Part shown: positions 62,487-64,000 of the stretch, piece by piece
Layout: each line of letters starts with the position of its first letter
Position numbering within the stretch: the stretch's first letter is position 1
Source: Roseivivax isoporae LMG 25204
GTDB taxonomy: Bacteria > Pseudomonadota > Alphaproteobacteria > Rhodobacterales > Rhodobacteraceae
DNA: 64,000 bases
Assembly (NCBI RefSeq): GCF_000521865.1
Contig: NZ_JAME01000011.1
Coordinates: forward strand, 61,583 to 125,582
Reading direction: 5' to 3'
Notes under the pieces: model-generated
Seen by the model: the letters and a program-made list of their open reading frames with translations, nothing else
Database searches by the model: none
Told to the model about the DNA's origin: nothing
Translations under genes and position numbers: made by a program

Positions 62487-64000
62487 CATCTCGAGCACGA
62501 GGCTGCGGCCGCCCTTGACGTAGCGCAGCTCGGATTCGCCGATGGCGGCCACGCGGCCGCCGTCGATTCGGTCCCCGACCTTCACCTTCTCGTAGCGGCC
62601 GTTCGACAGCCGCACCAGCGCGCGCCGGCTCGAGGGCTGGCCGTAGACGCCGATCAGGTTCACCTGCCGCAGGTTCAGGACGTTCTGCACCGTGGCGCTG
62701 CCCGCGACCGACGCGTTCGACGGCGCGGACGGCGCGACGGTGCGCGGCGCGACCTGGGCGGCGGCGGCGACCTCGGTCGGCTGCTCCGCCGGGGTCTCGG
62801 TGGCGCGGGCGCGGGCGGTCTCGACGATGGTGCCGAAGTCGCGCGGCCGGGTGATGGGCTTCTTCGAATCGACGACCGCCTGTTCGGTGGCCTCGGTGTC
62901 GCGCTCGGCCTCCGCCTTCGCGGTCTCGGGCCGCAGCAGCGGCCGAAGCCCCGCCAGCTCGCTCAGCGACAGCCCGTTCAGCGCGGCGCGTTCGCTGTTC
63001 TCCACGAGGTTCACCGGCCGGCCGTTCGGCCGCACGCGGCTCAGCTGCTGCAGGCGCGCCACTTCGCTTGCGGTCTCGCCGGGCGTGCCCTCGGGCAGGA
63101 CGGACGCGCGGCGGGGCGGCACGGCGGGCGGCAGGCCGGCATAGACGCGCACCCGGTCGGGATTGAGCGCGCCCTCGGGCGTGGCGCGGACAAGCCCGCG
63201 CGCGTCGAGGTCGAACACCGTTCCGGCGGGGGCCGGCGGCATGGGCGCGGCGTAGGGCGCGTCCGCGCGCGCGGCCTGCGCCTCGGGCAGCGCGACCGCG
63301 TCGGTTTCCTCGACCTCTGGATCGAGCGAGACCAGGTAGACGTCCTCAACCTCGCTGCCGCGCAGTTCGAGCGGCGCCGTGGGCGCGCGGGCCCAGATGC
63401 CGGTCGCGGCATAGGTCGCCTCCGCCGCCTCGGGCGTCAGTTCCTCTGCCGTCTCGGGCGTGGCGAGCGCCTCGGGGATGTCGGCGTCCGTCGCGGCCCC
63501 GTCGATCTCGTCGATCTCGGGATCGAGCGCGGCGAGCGTCACGTCCTCCGCCCCGGCTTCGGCGGCGAGTTCGGCGTCGTCATCGGGCGGCGGCACGATG
63601 TCCGCGGTCGCCGCCTCGGCCTCGGGCTCGGACAGGGCGGCCACGGCGGTCTCGTCGTCACCCCGGAAGAAGCGGGCGAGCCCGTCGTCGAGGTAGACCG
63701 ACGCCCAGGCCGCGACCCCGGCAAGGAAGAGGAGGAGCGCGGCGGTCAGCATCAGGCCGAGGAACTTCGGCTTGCCGCCGATCTTCGGCGCGTCGCGGTC
63801 GCGCTGGCCGAAGATGGTCATGCGCTGGCGCTCTTCCTCGGGATCGAGCGCAAGCGCCGCGCTGCCGCCCGCCGCCGCGCGATGGGCTCGCGGCTCGGGC
63901 TCGCGTCCGGGCCGGAGCGCGGCGATGCGCTCGGCCACCGGAACGGAGGCGGGCAGGGCGGCTGGGGGCGCGGCCGCGCGCGGGGCGGCGGATGCCTCGT
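62481..64000 (-). CDS. Membrane-anchored protein with PilP/GspC-like C-terminus, 5' end outside the window
   Basis: An open frame of 506 residues continues to the window edge without a stop or a clear start. A single membrane helix near residues 80-105 from the visible N-terminal end (FLGLMLTAALLLFLAGVAAW) is flanked by a Pro/Ala/Arg-rich cytoplasmic part and a long acidic, Ala/Pro-rich disordered stretch of about 280 residues. The C-terminal 70 residues (VQNVLNLRQVNLIGVYGQPSSRRALVRLS, KVGDRIDGGRVAAIGESELRYV) resemble the small beta domain of PilP/GspC-type proteins, which links secretion or pilus machinery to partners. Resemblance is pattern-based; no secretion genes are nearby. Confidence 0.6.
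   Translation of the reverse strand, partial: EASAAPRAAAPPAALPASVPVAERIAALRPGREPEPRAHRAAAGGSAALALDPEEERQRMTIFGQRDRDAPKIGGKPKFLGLMLTAALLLFLAGVAAWASVYLDDGLARFFRGDDETAVAALSEPEAEAATADIVPPPDDDAELAAEAGAEDVTLAALDPEIDEIDGAATDADIPEALATPETAEELTPEAAEATYAATGIWARAPTAPLELRGSEVEDVYLVSLDPEVEETDAVALPEAQAARADAPYAAPMPPAPAGTVFDLDARGLVRATPEGALNPDRVRVYAGLPPAVPPRRASVLPEGTPGETASEVARLQQLSRVRPNGRPVNLVENSERAALNGLSLSELAGLRPLLRPETAKAEAERDTEATEQAVVDSKKPITRPRDFGTIVETARARATETPAEQPTEVAAAAQVAPRTVAPSAPSNASVAGSATVQNVLNLRQVNLIGVYGQPSSRRALVRLSNGRYEKVKVGDRIDGGRVAAIGESELRYVKGGRSLVLEMP

Overview
The window reads as a stretch of chromosome from a high-GC alphaproteobacterium, most likely a Rhodobacteraceae (Roseobacter-group) species. 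This is inferred from recognisable protein families and local gene orders (betC-betB-betA, fabF-mltG, fdxA-carD, Lrp/AsnC divergent from hppD, the DNA-ligase/MBL-exonuclease pair), from uniformly GC-rich codon use, and from short intergenic repeats with the core TTCTTCTTGGTC that I recall as common in this family. I see no tRNA or rRNA gene, IS element, prophage, CRISPR array or restriction system. Coding density is high and no gene-free stretch exceeds 300 bases.

Layout. 1-11172: housekeeping and stress genes (end of a fasciclin protein, exported MsrB, J-domain protein, BolA, GatB, an SLT transglycosylase, a PlsC-like acyltransferase, aminopeptidase N, a DUF2256 microprotein) mixed with small conserved unknowns. 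11323-14767: malate synthase G, GlcG and a class-I amidotransferase-like hydrolase (glyoxylate/glycolate and glutamyl-amine metabolism). 14772-16715: a kynureninase gene broken by an apparent one-base insertion, translationally coupled to an SDR dehydrogenase. 16860-20518: an isoprenylcysteine-methyltransferase-like membrane protein, then pntAB with a strong terminator. 21148-23452: a DUF3422 protein and a convergent YeeE/YedE sulfur transporter whose 3' ends overlap by 98 bp.

23674-33489: a peptide-type ABC transporter (binding protein and two permeases leftward, a fused dual ATPase rightward) beside two M20 peptidases/deacylases and a FAD amine oxidase, plausibly an uptake-and-deacylation module for acylated or peptidic amino acids. 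33612-40345: a glycosyltransferase-like protein, fabF-mltG, an SRPBCC protein, YebC, LysE- and EamA-type exporters and a small conserved protein. 40468-45397: the choline-O-sulfate to glycine betaine pathway betC-betB-betA behind a BetI-like palindrome but with no betI in the window. 45455-53353: SNase with a C-terminal sunset-like domain, YdcH, glutathione peroxidase, DksA/TraR-type zinc protein, PepF, the ligase/exonuclease DNA-repair pair, a lysophospholipase-like hydrolase and an SCP2 protein.

53439-58664: TPR protein, a large Suv3-like RNA helicase with an acidic and Gly/Arg-rich tail, an S4 RNA-binding protein, ferredoxin FdxA, a possible small RNA or leader with a terminator, and CarD. 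58749-64000: a Kef-type antiporter, an Lrp/AsnC regulator divergent from hppD (tyrosine catabolism), a perfect 32-bp palindrome, and the 3' part of a membrane-anchored protein with a PilP/GspC-like C-terminus that runs off the window.

Most genes are ordinary core genes. The points that deserve a second look are non-coding or structural: the structured spacer upstream of carD, the codon-use anomaly inside the helicase, the hairpin in the bet operon, the kynU frameshift and the family-specific intergenic repeats.
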